A DNA stretch of 64,000 bases from Tubiluchus corallicola (Eukaryota; Priapulida; Priapulimorpha; Priapulimorphida; Tubiluchidae), in NCBI GenBank assembly GCA_030141605.1, contig JAQGDQ010000420.1:114501-178500 (forward strand). The letters are read 5' to 3'. How positions within the stretch are numbered: the stretch's first letter is position 1; every line of letters starts with the position of its first letter. The notes beneath the pieces are model-generated. The model searched no databases. It was not told where the DNA came from and saw nothing but the letters and a program-made list of their open reading frames with translations. Positions 1-11,728 of this stretch are shown piece by piece. The translations under genes and the position numbers were made by a program.

Positions 1-671
1 GGACTCCTTTTAATGCTGACTTTGGGACCAGGCGGCATAGTTTGATGCTGATTTCGATTCATAGTCACTTATACTGATAGCTCATTAGGTCATAGGTGAG
101 ATGGCAGTAGCTTTCAAAATATTGATAGTAAATCCTTAATGTAAAAATAAGAGTGATACATAGACATTTGTCGTTTGTCACAGTCAAGTTGTAAACAATT
201 TTTCTACAGGCGACCTCTGGTATTATTATACAAAAATATTAAAAGAAAAATTGACACCAAACTCTACAAAGGTGTAAAAAATGTTTTACGCGCTTATCAA
301 AGTAAAGTTAGATGAAAAAATATTTTCAAATCTTTAAACATTAAACTGTCTTACTTTCATATTACATTAAATTTTGCAGAATCATGTACCAGTATTGATA
401 AATTAATATGATTACTAGCCAAGGCCCGAATAACGAATTTTGCACATAAACCCACAACGACAACCCACGCCACAGCACCCACCACCCTCACCACACCACA
501 AACACCATACCATAACACCTACCCCCACACCACACCACGTCAACCACATCACGCCACCTGCACTGTGCCACATCCCCCACTCTATACCACACCACAGCAT
601 ACTTGCTGCATCCACTATACCACACTACATCACGTGATGATGGTGATGCAGACAATGATGATTGGAGCTTT
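1..671. other. Non-coding, low-complexity flank
   Basis: I see no gene here. Positions 440-640 are rich in CCACACC/CACCAC-type sequence, which leaves long open frames on both strands; these have low-complexity composition (H/P/T or W/G/V rich) and no recognisable domain. A similar CA-rich tract recurs at about 840-940. Confidence 0.6.
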
Positions 672-775
672 CCCCTACGCCCCCCGTTCATACCGATGGG
701 CCCAATTCAAAAAATAAACCCCCAATGAGATGACACTAGATTGAGACCTTTCATTTGATTTATAGATCTCCATGA
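672..775 (+). repeat. Dispersed repeat, copy 1 (inverted copy near 63700)
   Basis: About 100 bp here, containing CCCCCCGTTC, then AAAAATAAACCCCCAATG and a block around ATGACACTAGAT, reappears in reverse complement at about 63695-63785. The spacing of the shared blocks is the same. The family is not one I can name; it is a short interspersed or terminal piece of a larger element. Confidence 0.6.
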
Positions 776-1216
776 ATGGTGCTGTCCTCGGAATATATAA
801 GACTAGCCAAACACCGCAAAAAGAATTTTGTGCATAAACTCACAACAACCCCCTCCACACGATGCCAACCTGGCACACCACTCACCTTACACCACCCACA
901 CCTCACTACCTACACCTTAGCACAACACCTATCCATCACCCAGTAACTTTTTAGAATGTATAAACAGAACAATGTTCAGTACAATAAAGTTCTTATAAAA
1001 GTAATTAATTAATAAGGCTCATGTACACAGCTTCACTTTTGTTTTGATTGTTTTTCATCAAAACAAATTTTCGCAATGCTTTGTTTAAAAGAAAACGGGA
1101 AATTTTATATAAATTGGTAATGCAAAATTAGTGAATTGAAGCAGTGAACTGATTGTGTTCTTGAATACTGGAAATAAGTGCAGCATCACAAAGCCTTTTT
1201 GCTCTTCTTTTAGAGG

Positions 1217-1647
1217 CTGAAGCTGAGTCATTTGCTAATGCATCAGCTGATTCACACAGTAAAACAGCTCGGCTGAAGCTGAGTCAACTGCTAATGCATC
1301 AGCTGATTCACACAGTAAAACAGCTAGCTCGGCTGAAACTGAGTCAATTGCTAATGCATCAGCTGATTCACACAGTAAAACAGCTAGCTTGGCTGAAACT
1401 GAGTCAATTGCTAATGCATCAGCTGATTCACACAGTAAAACAGCTAGCTCGGCTGAAACTGAGTCAACTGCTAATGCATCAGCTGACTCACACAGTAAAT
1501 TAGCTAGCTCGGCTAAAGCTGAGTCAGTTGCTAATGCATCAGCTGACTCACACTGTAAATTAGCTAGCTCGGCTGAAGCTGAGTCAGTTGCTAATGCATC
1601 AGCTGACTCACACGGTAAATCAGCTAGCTCGGTTGAGGTTAACTGAC
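1217..1647. repeat. 60-bp minisatellite, about 7 copies
   Basis: Seven consecutive 60-bp units in exact register differ from each other by a few substitutions. Each unit carries TGAGTCA, ATGCATCAGCTGA and, from the second unit on, a GCTAGCTCGGCT-like block; the last units also carry TGACTCA. The period is a multiple of three, so frames stay open on both strands (on the minus strand 1235-1651). There is no independent coding evidence, so I call it satellite DNA. Confidence 0.9.
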
Positions 1648-3135
1648 TCATTAGTTAAGTCAGCTGAAGCTACGAGTTTTTGTTAACTAAATAAATGATA
1701 AATTGTTAGTAAACTGTTAAATTATGGAGACAAATTTTTTAAATAATTAATGTTGCTTATACACAGAAAAATGTACAAATTCAAATAATGCATTAAAAAT
1801 CAATTTTTTATTATTATAAAAAAGCAGTGGATTTATTGTAAATATAATTTAAATCCAACTGTTGGCAAGGCTTATCTTGATAACTGACGAATCGATACCA
1901 AAACACCAAAATAATCCCATACGTGTGACTAACGTTGCCTATTTGTGTATATTTGCCTATATAAAATTGACCAGCTTTCGCATACAAAAATTTCTAAATT
2001 TAGTATCTCTGCCAGCACATGCACAATCTGACCACGAATCCACAATGCGTTTGCCATATTTCAACCAGTAGTTTACAGTGTCACACGATTATCACGAGCG
2101 AAAACCTTTGCAGCTGGCAAAAATATCAGCTAGCTCGACACCCATCACTAAGGGACTGGCGCGACTAAAGCTGGGTTTCCGGCTAGGTCGACTGTAGAAA
2201 TAAACCGACTGGAGTTCAGCTGGAAAGGCGCTGCTGTAAATATATTGCAATCATCCAAATTGTTTCTTTTACAGCAAAATCCAGGCAAGCGAAGCTCGGA
2301 TTCTCAGGGTTAGCATCAACTCCTTCTTGGACCACTTGATGTTGGTCATGTCTACAATTGACCAGTTTGATCTGGTACAAGTAGATGATTCAAGATAGAA
2401 ATGATATCACGTTCGTTTTGGCTGCTTGAACTGGACAAAGCATGAAGAAAAACTGATGCGCGTAGATCTGAGCTCAGAAGATGAGGAGGAAAAGGTCAGA
2501 CTGTTTAAGCTTTTTATGAAGCTTAATTGGAAACCTGAGTTTTCAACAGTAATGTGAGATTGCAGTAAATGCATTTTCCCTTCACACGTTATACAAACTA
2601 CCTTGAAAATATTTTCTTTCTTAAGATTTTTTTCAATATATGACATCAAGAATGTTGCTTAAATGCATTTAGAAATGCGTAGATTAAAAAGTTTTTCAAG
2701 CAAAATTCATATTTGCATATAACGTTATAATAAATTTAAATTACCTATTTTTTTACCTATACACGATAAGTCCTTGTTACACCTTTCTCTTGTTTTCAAT
2801 TTTACCTTTTTACTTGTATAACCACCACAACAGCAACTTAATTAAGCTTAATGGATCATAAAGCATCTCCATCAGAAGACAGTGGCATTGTCTTCAAAAC
2901 TTTTAAGATTTCCACTGACCGATGTAATGGTTATGCAGTAGTTATTACAGTGATTACTCCCCGTGATAATGCTAGCTAGACTATGTATTGAGTTTACCAT
3001 TGACAATTGAAAAAAAACCGAGCCGCTATGGTAAAAAAACAACCATAGATCATTAAAGCTACCCGCCCCATCTACACCACACGCAACTGCACTAATCCGA
3101 CTAGGATTCGGATTTCAGCTGTTAACTTATCTTCA
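1648..3135. other. Intergenic, no gene seen
   Basis: AT-rich sequence with scattered short open frames lacking domain resemblance, start context or splice structure. No tandem repeat of note is visible. Confidence 0.5.
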
Positions 3136-3467
3136 TGTTGTGTTTTGTTTCTCTCGGAAAGCTCGTAGAGAAAACCAGAAAACACGTCGTCAAATTAAAC
3201 TGTTTGTTATACGAGAATTCTACAACACAAAAGTATGAAAGAATGTGAAATGTTTACAGTAAATGTGATATGATAATCTGGAAATGTGAAAGCGAGAAAG
3301 CGTATCTGAGAATACGAGGTTACAAGAGAATAAACTCCAGCGGCCAGCTCCGCCTTATATATTCAGTGCAGAAAGTTCTCGACACTTCTACAAGGTAAGA
3401 AGATTGTTCTACTATACTATAGAACATTTTAAAATATTCTATTTAATTCTAGTGGATCTCCACAACA
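3136..3467 (+). mobile_element. Solo LTR, copy 1
   Basis: Begins TGTTGTG and ends CACAACA, the short TG...CA inverted termini of retroviral-type LTRs. A diverged second copy lies at 53353-53730 and shares the 5' third (TTTCTCTCGGAA, CTCGTAGAGAAAACC), the centre and the end. Flanks are CTTCA and GTTCA, a 4-of-5 match to a 5-bp target duplication. No internal coding region or second LTR is present, so this is a recombination-derived solo LTR. Orientation is relative to the second copy. Confidence 0.7.
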
Positions 3468-4303
3468 GTTCATTAATTCTGCTACTGTTATTCTATAATA
3501 ACTTTTTTATTAACTACGGAATTATAAGCCTACTTTTTGTAATTTTACTGTTAAATTATGTAAGAAGTCTTGCACAGCATCATCACAAAATTATTTATAA
3601 AAATTATTGTGTATTGATAATGTACATTTATTTGCAATAACTGTATTACACTTTCTAGCTTGTACAGTTTTTAAAATATTAAAAATTTAATGTCACTTTT
3701 CTTTGTGCAGACTTCAGTAAAATTAAAGTTGCATACTTTTAAACAGTTATTTGTTTTTGTCTGACGTTATTTGTGTTAAGCAAACATTTCTTGAAATGCG
3801 CTTGGAAAAAGCTGAGATAAATAATAACATGACTCCACAGTGTGATTAATTTTTGAAATTATTCGTGATTTTGATACAGTCTACATTTTGTGAATGCTGC
3901 AACATTCCACTTTTTTATTAATATACACTTATTTTATCATTGATCACTCGTATTTTGATTGCAAAATCAGGTGAAATTACTGCAGAACAGCTTACACACT
4001 TTGGATTATTCATACGTGTACGTCACAGCATCACAGTTTCACTAGTCGTGAGTTTTTTTATAAGTTGTCCATTTGCCATCAAATGATGTCCAATACAAAG
4101 ACCTACCAACTGAACAAACATGTCCATTATAAGATGGCAGAAAGCGTAGTACTCCAATATGACACGTTTACTTTTTTTTTGAAATGCACTGGCCAATGTT
4201 GTATATGGCTTTCACCAGCACCACCATACTTGTCACTTACATCACAGATCGGGAATGACCTCAATTTGCTCACGCCCGTCGGTTGGAATTGGCTTCAACT
4301 TGC
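3468..4303. other. Intergenic, downstream of the OXNAD1-like gene
   Basis: AT-rich, with no coding resemblance. The stretch next to 4304 would hold the 3' UTR of the minus-strand gene; I cannot place its poly(A) site confidently. Confidence 0.45.
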
Positions 4304-7300
4304 TCATGCCCATTTTTCAAATTTTATTTGGCTGTCTTTCAAACCCAGTTTTAATAGGTATGATTGCATGCTTTCAATCATGGGTAGAGGTCCACATATA
4401 TAACACTGTGTAGTAGCCATATCCAAATTGCTCAAAGCTGTCTTCAGCTTTTCCTCATCAATTCTTCCAACTGGAAAAATGGCAACGTCTATTAATTCCA
4501 AAACTCATTTGAATATCTAAACTGATTGATTCCTGATAGATTTCCTACTAGATGCCGATATTGAATTTCTGACAATTTGCAAATGATGTTATTAAAAATT
4601 TGTAAGTGTAACACTCACAAAGCACTAACTTAGTAACTTTTTAGAGCACTTTTATGTCTACTGTAGTCATCACATTAAAACGAAGCTCTAAGAGAAACCC
4701 AACCTGTTGCCATGACACGACGTTTGAATGACTCGACACAAATGAATTAAAAATTTGAAGAATTAATAAAGACTTCATTCTGTTTTACAATCAATTTTGC
4801 GCTACCTTAGTTTAAAATACCACTTCCAATTAATACTTGAGCATTCTGATATGACTCAATCTATTACCTTCCACATCAGAAGTTTGGCCATCTTCAGATT
4901 TGGTTGTATATAGCTTGACTTTGATATTTGAAAATTCTTCTGCTAACATCATTAGCGTTTTCTGAAAGAGGAAAATCGAAAAAACCGGTCACTTCACAGT
5001 GATCTAAATTCGATCACACAATTTGCAGAGAAACTGATTCACATTACGAAATAAATAAAGCCAATTAACCACCATTCACCATCTACTGCATGAATGCTAT
5101 ACTATTGCATGGATTATTTCATGAATTGTTGATCAGGAATATATTTATGGCATAAAAAAGAAGTGCAAGTATTTCTATTTCTTTGAAATCATTACATTAT
5201 GATGACAGAGCATGAATTAGCAGAAATTACATAAGGAACAAGGACTGGGATAAATGTCATATTTCTTCTGATTTTTTTAGTCACCTGAAATTTATTTTAA
5301 GCGAAATACAATCTTTAAGACTTAAAGCACAAGAAAACCCTTCATAAACATAAAGGTTGAAAAATTCGTTTTGAAATTTTATTTCACTTACATACTGCCT
5401 TTTTGCATGCAGGACTTCAATCAGCAGTCACGCTGTATAAAACATGTAAATTTAAACTCCCGCGATGACCGTTAGACGCAGCCATTTTCACGACAGGTCA
5501 TTTGAAACAAGTTTAGATAACATTTTGTATAGTTTGAAAAAATAATCAGAGCATTCGTAGCGCACAAGTCACTAACTAAATAAAATTTAAAATTACTGTA
5601 TCTTGTCAATAAGATTAAAAATACGTTTTTTGGTTAGTGAGTGGTGCACCCTGTAGGGTGAGTCAGCTACATTTTACCAATTGGTGAAAACATTTTAAAT
5701 AATTAATAATTTTCTTTTCTAGTTACATAAGTCTTTCTAGCAGGTAAGCGAAAATCTAAGTAATATAGATTTGCACGGAAATTCTTTTGAGATATAATTT
5801 AGTATTGCTCTTTCTTCCCTTGATTTACGTTTGGCACATGACGTCATGTAATGGCGACTTCGGAACAGTATTGCGGGAGATTTAAAATGAAAACAAACTA
5901 AAATTCCTTTCAGTGCGAGTAAGATATACGCTATAATTGCTATAAAGTAATATAATTTTTTAAGGCGATTTTTCTGAAACCTACTTTAGGTACCCCTTTT
6001 CTTGTCCTCTAAATTAAAGTGCCGAACCTGGACAAGCACTTTGAAAACTGTCACTTGCACATTGTATATTTACAATTTTTGTTTCAACTTGTAACAAAAA
6101 CTATTTATTTATTGTACAAGCATGATAAAATCATCTCTATCACTCTTATCATTTAGCCATCTAGCATTTTGTAAGTTTCAGCAGAATTCTAAAGCATAAA
6201 AACTGAAAACTGTCAAATAATCATAACAGTAAGTATCTTTGGACTAAGCATATGTTATGAATTCTTACTTTATGTATAAGGTCTCCCTTTGTCTCAGCAC
6301 TGTATAGTAAAAGTATGGATCCTATTGGTGTGACGCTATCACCTGCAGCTGCAGACTGAATCAACTCAGCTGCATGTTGAATCATAGAATACAGCGGGTT
6401 GATGCCAATGCCTCCAGCAATTAACAGTAAATCAGACTTGGTATCCGTTGGTAGGGGGTCATAGAAGAAATCTCCTCCCACACGTACAGTAACTTCACTA
6501 CCTAAATGGCACTGCAAAATAAGTCAGAAAATCAATTTTTACGGTGTGATATCAGCAGCAGTAATAAAACTTACTTTCAAGCCAAACGCTTGAATGAACA
6601 AATGACAGCTACACATTAGAACACTTATATAAACATTGCAAAATAACTTGACTTGAAATTGTACCTTTTCGTGCACCCATGTTGCTGGTGCTGCATCACT
6701 GGATTTTACAGCCAATTCTATTAAGTTCATCAATTGAAGTTTTAGGGGTGAGGAACAAATTGAAAATCCACCAACTTCACTAACTTCGGGAGTACGAAAA
6801 TCTACCCTAAAAATGCAAAACTCTTTAATTACAAGTATTGCCATTAGATGGCACCACTTAATGTGTCGTAGTTTCATCAAGTTGGCGATTAAAGAATATA
6901 GCAAATACACCCGTATCTCAGTTTGCCGAACCACCCTTCTACAGTTGTCGGAAAAATTGAACCATAAAGTCCCGCATACTACGGATACAGTCCGTTGTTT
7001 CGCGAGTTGACCGCTAGTTGGCCGGCCGTCACTTTGTTTACATCATTACATCAGTGTAACCACATGTATATCTCTATGTATAAAAATATAGAGTCAACCA
7101 TGTGGAGTTATTTGAGACAATTGCCGACAGTTTTTACATACTTTTGCATTGGAGTGGCCCGTACTAGACGTTTTTGTGACAATTAGGTTAGTATCGGTAA
7201 ATATAGACAATCGGCAAATTCGGACCGATTCCACGTTTGTCCAGCAAACAGATATGAGTGTAAGTGTTAAAACATAATTAATTGAGTTGTTTTGGGACCT

Positions 7301-8052
7301 GTTAACTGTCATATTTACGTTTACAAAATTATTTTTTCATTAAAAATTGGTTAATTTCAACCTACCACTGACCGGCTTTGAATGTTAAATTAGGATTCTC
7401 CACTTTTAGCGTCAAGGATTTAACATTCTCGGAAGCATTAGTTACCGATATCACTGTTGCTTTAGAGCTTGACTGAAACAGAAAATGTAGTTTACGCAAC
7501 AGTGCCACACATACATTATATTGGCTGGAATCATGGTGAAGTATAGTTAATCAATATGATAAGTTATATTTCAGATACAGACAAAATAAAATACTGATGA
7601 TTCACATTTTATAGAAAGTCGAGTAATGAAAACTTAAGTGTCATAAAAATGTAACTGTCATTTTAGACAAATGTGTTTTTCTTTTCAAACTGAATCAAGT
7701 ACATCCTGCCTGCGGCCTGCACATGTTAACTATAATAATAATAATAATAACACATGACTATCCTAAACAAACTCACTTCTGCTCTGAATGATCCACTCGT
7801 ACGTTCCATGTGTTCACCCATAGCAGCCATTGTCATATGAAGGAACCTTTAAATAAGATCAACAAATAAAGTAGATTAATGTGTTTACATCAGAAAAATG
7901 CAATGAAACCAGCAGAAACAGAACGGCGTACTTATTAGTTCAACGAAACAAAAGATTACTGACTTTTTATGTTGGCGACAGAGATTATTGCTGTCCAATG
8001 CAGTCACACCCACTTTCCTGAACAGACGTATTGTGGATGAAGGAAGCCTCAT
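4304..8052 (-). CDS. OXNAD1: OXNAD1-like mitochondrial NAD/FAD oxidoreductase, 7 exons
   Basis: Exons in transcript order: 8052-7964, 7846-7777, 7472-7366, 6806-6665, 6511-6269, 4961-4868, 4470-4304. All junctions are GT-AG and phases join to 303 aa, against about 312 aa from memory for the human protein. The protein is a ferredoxin-reductase-type flavoprotein: a FAD-contact motif GFSICSSP at residues 102-109, the NAD-binding motif AGGIGINP at 168-175, CYICGP at 271-276 and a C-terminal EKWA close to the family's terminal E-[KR]-W. HMERT in exon 2 also matches my memory of the family. The first 20 residues are basic, Ser/Thr-rich and lack acids, like a mitochondrial presequence. An in-frame upstream ATG at 8091 would add 13 residues including D and E, so I prefer 8052. 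Exon 1 is the least certain part, because its donor (AA/gtcagt) is weak. The substrate of this family is not established. Confidence 0.85.
5315..6020 (+). repeat. Unclassified dispersed repeat R1, copy a
   Basis: About 700 bp shared in order with 59283-59950 (reverse strand), including AAAGCACAAGAAAACCCTTC, TTTAAACTCCC..ATGACCGTTA, GATTAAAAATACGTTTTT, GGGTGAGTCAG and the CCCTTGATTTACGTTTG block, ending in GGTACCCCTTTTCTTGTC. Partial copies lie at 34890-35118 and 40530-40965. I see no clear terminal repeats or open frame. This copy sits in the OXNAD1-like intron between exons 5 and 6. Confidence 0.8.
6906..7262. mobile_element. TA-flanked MITE, family M1 copy 1
   Basis: Starts TA-CACCCGTATCTCAGTTTGCC and ends GCAAACAGATATGAGTG-TA, so the termini are inverted repeats bordered by TA, as expected for Tc1/mariner/pogo-type insertion. 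A related copy is at 10517-10959 and shares the inner blocks GTCACTTTGTTTACAT and GGACGTTTTTG-like sequence. It lies in the OXNAD1-like intron between exons 3 and 4 and has no transposase. Confidence 0.75.
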
Positions 8053-8091
8053 AACTATTGGACGAAGAGAAACGAATGAAACCTCGTCCAA

Positions 8092-8979
8092 TCTAACATA
8101 ATACGTAAGAAGTTAGAAAATACCGGTTACAGCAAGAAATCAATACATGGTTGAGGCATGACTGTCTCACCGGCGAACGCACATGGCGATTGTCGCGGCA
8201 TCTGTTGAGAGAAACGGGTACAACTACGTACATATAATTATTTCTTATAGCAGTTTATTACCAAGAGAACATGTCATAGTTTTTCACACATATTTACTTG
8301 ATAAACAAATATTTTATGAAGTCTCGTTTTTACATTATTTCTTCACTCTTAACTATTGTAGTGACCCATAATAATAATTTAGTGTCAATTCATTCATGTT
8401 ATCCTTTTTCTATGCAATTGTTGTGAATGTTTTATATTTATTGCTATATTACGTATTCAAATTGTCAGCACTTCTCATAGTTATACTAAATAGAACACGG
8501 AAATGAATGCAATTATAAATAATTGCTGATTAAGATAATAATGGTACATTAAACATGCAACTACTGCATGAATTTACTAATAGTATCTAGAATACTATAA
8601 CAAATATTCGATAACATCAAGTTCTTTGGAATCATTTATTGTCTCACAAGTAAACATAAATACAAATTGCCAGTATCAGATAGTGAAATTCATGATGACT
8701 GGTGAGTTTAACAAAATAAGTTTAATATCAGCCTACTGCAGCAACTACAGTTATAAAAAATTATACATTAAGGTTAAGACTAAACTAGCCCCAAGTTTTT
8801 AACATCATTAAGGTTACCTACGTGTTGAGCAATAGCAGATTAACGACAAAAAATAAACAGACTTTGGCATTACAGCTTTTAGGAATAATAAACGTTTAAA
8901 CCTGCAGATGCTCAGTCAGCATGGTGCAGCAAACTTGTAGTGAATATGAGCTTACACAAAAATCTTAGTTCTATTAGCA
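8092..8979. other. Upstream of the OXNAD1-like gene, no gene seen
   Basis: AT-rich sequence that should contain the 5' UTR and promoter of the minus-strand OXNAD1-like gene close to 8092. I recognise no further exons and no conserved promoter motif. Confidence 0.4.
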
Positions 8980-9549
8980 TAGGGTTACCATATTGTCTGA
9001 GTTGAAAAAGAGGACCACATGTCGAGCATTCGGCTTCCCAGTAATATCGACCTGCACGAAAACGCGGGTACTTAGCATTCATTTCATCTGTAAATGCACA
9101 CTGTCGTTTCGGCATTGCTACTTGTTAATTAACTTTTACCACTTGCTCAAAACAGTGAAACTGTACAAATTTAAAGAAATTCACATAAAAACAAACAAAA
9201 TGGCTCCTGGAAGCTGACGTCATTTTATGTCGTTAGCGAATACGACGAGTATTGACAGCGGTGTGAGTTGTGCGACCCACAGAGATGTGCGCATCGCTTA
9301 CTTTTGTTCAGTAAATATGTACACTACATAAGCTTTTACACAGGGTTGCATTTTGAGATGCTAGCAACATCATGTATTGAAAATTAACGAGCTTTTCTTT
9401 GTCTCGTACGCCTCTGCAGTTGGCAACATCCGTACATACTTTCGGATTGAGGCAAAACCCGGACAAACAGCCGATTTTTTGAAAACCCGCCCGGACAGAG
9501 GCGCAAAAAGAGGAGGTGTCCGGGGAAACCCGGATGTATGGTAACCCTA
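8980..9549. mobile_element. hAT-type non-autonomous element with perfect 8-bp TSD
   Basis: Terminal inverted repeats TAGGGTTACCAT and ATGGTAACCCTA bound a 570-bp element, flanked on both sides by the identical 8-bp duplication TATTAGCA (8972-8979 and 9550-9557). Subterminal GAGGACCACATG / GAGGAGGTGTCC segments are partly complementary. An 8-bp duplication indicates hAT superfamily. No transposase frame is intact. Confidence 0.88.
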
Positions 9550-10516
9550 TATTAGCACCACTCCTAGCAACAAGTAGCTAACTAAGTCTTTTGCTGTGTT
9601 TGCTGTATTGCTAAATAGTATTTTACATAGGCTATCATAGCTGATAAGATCTACATCAAGAATTCACTTAGAAACAAAAGCATCATCCTTCAGGATGGAA
9701 CAACAACATACAACATTCAAAATTGATGTAGAACATAACAGCTGATGTTCCATGTTTGCATTAGCATTTACACTGCGGATCTACACAAGTAAGCACGATT
9801 CATAGCTGACGTCATGAGGTATTCTACCAGAAGCAAGCAAACGAGATTCCCTATTAATCATACCCCTCTTTTCTATGTTCTATCAACAACACAACATATC
9901 GACAGGGGTAGTCATTGAGTGCAACTGTTGCACATTTACATTATTATTGCACTATTATAGACAAACAAAAAATTGCTTATGACAGTGACGACACAACAAA
10001 TTTAATGTTACGAAAAATCAAAACCACATAGTGAAATCTGAATTGTTTACTAACATAACTCATCTTCAATAATAAATTTATACTAATCATCTAGGTGTTT
10101 TAAGTCATTACAAAAAATAATATAGAGTAAACAGAGATTCGGAAAACCATGTCATGGCACGATTGCAATTTCATAATGCAGAACAGTGGACGACATAATA
10201 CGTCATGCTAAGTGCTGAGAAATATGCTTCGAAGTCATAAACAAACAAGAAATGGAAAATTTGGCTTCTGTTTTGTAAACACAAAACAGAATTTTTATGG
10301 AAGAAATGGTGGTGTTTGGCAACATAAATCTACAGAAGACCCCCCCCCCCCCGACTACTTTTAAAAGTTACTATAAATTATAATTAAAATTCACAAACTT
10401 TTAATTTTCGTCTTCATTGCCAATATTAAGAAAATGGAACAAACTCAATTGTTGTCTTAAAGTGTGGGCACATGGGCGAATTAAAATAGTTGCTCTTTCC
10501 GAGACTTGCATCTATA
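9550..10516. other. Intergenic, no gene seen
   Basis: No coding resemblance. A homopolymer run of C lies at about 10340-10351. The rest is AT-rich unique-looking sequence between two transposons. Confidence 0.5.
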
Positions 10517-10959
10517 TACACTCATATCTCGGTTTGCCGGATATCGGAAGAATCTGGCAAAATCTGGACTAAAAAATCCCGCATGCTACAGACACAGTCC
10601 ACTGTTTTGTGAGGTGACTGCTAGTTGGCGGACCGTCACTTTGTTTACATGCAATCAGCATGTAACGACATGTATGTAGGTTGTATGTCAGCGTGTTTAT
10701 GTGGTTTAATTAGCGTGTGCAAGTGGTTTAGAGTAATTAAGCGGAGATATTTGAGTCAATTGCGAAAATTTTTATATACACTTGCATAGAAGCGGCCCAT
10801 ACTGGACGTTTTTGAGACAATTAGGCACATGATTCTGCATTACGGCTAGTCTAATACACGGTATCTACTGTATTAGCATAGTATCTGAAAATACAGACAT
10901 TCGACAAACTGTGACCGACTTCTCCCCGTTTTTGTCCAGCAAACCCAGATATGAGTGTA
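10517..10959. mobile_element. TA-flanked MITE, family M1 copy 2
   Basis: TA-CACTCATATCTCGGTTTGC at the left and GCAAACCCAGATATGAGTG-TA at the right form inverted termini with a TA target. It is the better-preserved relative of 6906-7262. The interior includes TAGTTGGCGGACCGTCACTT and a region around GAGACAATTAGG shared with copy 1. Non-autonomous. Confidence 0.8.
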
Positions 10960-11295
10960 ATGTTTAAAACTTTGTGCTGATTAATCCACACTTTACAGCA
11001 CATTCCCTGTTTAAAAACTGAAAATGTTAGAAATACCAAATTTTCAATTGGAGGGTTAATTTCAGAAACCTTCACTTTTTTGTCTCCAAGATTGCACAGG
11101 GTAGGGGTCCTGCCGCATTGCATTGCTTGGGGCTTACAAGTGGCATCATACTTTAACAGACAACAATAATAATTCCATTATCATTAATATCCAGGATAAC
11201 AAACATGACTGAACATCTAAAAATCTGGATCAAGCTGACATTTTTGACAATCTCATCTAGTGCTCAGACAAAAATTAAAAGTTTAAGGTCTAGCT

Positions 11296-11702
11296 CAGGG
11301 GTGTGCAAAGTGCAGCCCGCCGAGAGATCTTGTGCAGCCCGCGAAGAGGTTTGTCAACGTAATGAAAGTGCGGCCCATGCAATCCAGCTGAAATCTGCAC
11401 CAATATCGCAAAGATAGTGCGGGTAGTTTTTTCCTCTAGATCGGATGGCATTAACCCTTACAAGACCGTTGTCACTTAATATCACTGTCGGACATGATGA
11501 AATATATGGTTTTTAATATAAATTTTAATAACTTCTAAAATAGTTTCTTGAGTGTAGTAGTAATGATGTGCACAAATCGGATGCAAAAAAATTGTTATTA
11601 GGTCCTACTGTACTTGGCTCCTTGACCAAACTGCATGTGGCAGACAGGAATTGCGGGAATGTTTAATGTTGCCCGGCTAGTCAGATAATTTGCACACCCC
11701 TG
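11296..11702. mobile_element. hAT-type MITE
   Basis: Ends are CAGGGGTGTGCAAA and TTTGCACACCCCTG, a perfect 14-bp inverted repeat. Flanking 8-mers GTCTAGCT and GTCTAACT match at 7 of 8 positions, as in a hAT target duplication. The interior has GCAGCCCGC/GCGGCCC blocks. It lies just past the 3' end of RETSAT-like gene A. Confidence 0.88.
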
Positions 11703-11728
11703 GTCTAACTATTCTCTGTTCTACAAGA

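Noticed and set aside
440-691. Overlapping frames in the CCACACC-rich tract
   Set aside because: Low-complexity composition on both strands and no domain.
1235-1651. Frames of 85-138 codons in the 60-bp array
   Set aside because: Open on both strands simultaneously because the period is divisible by three; composition is purely repeat-driven.
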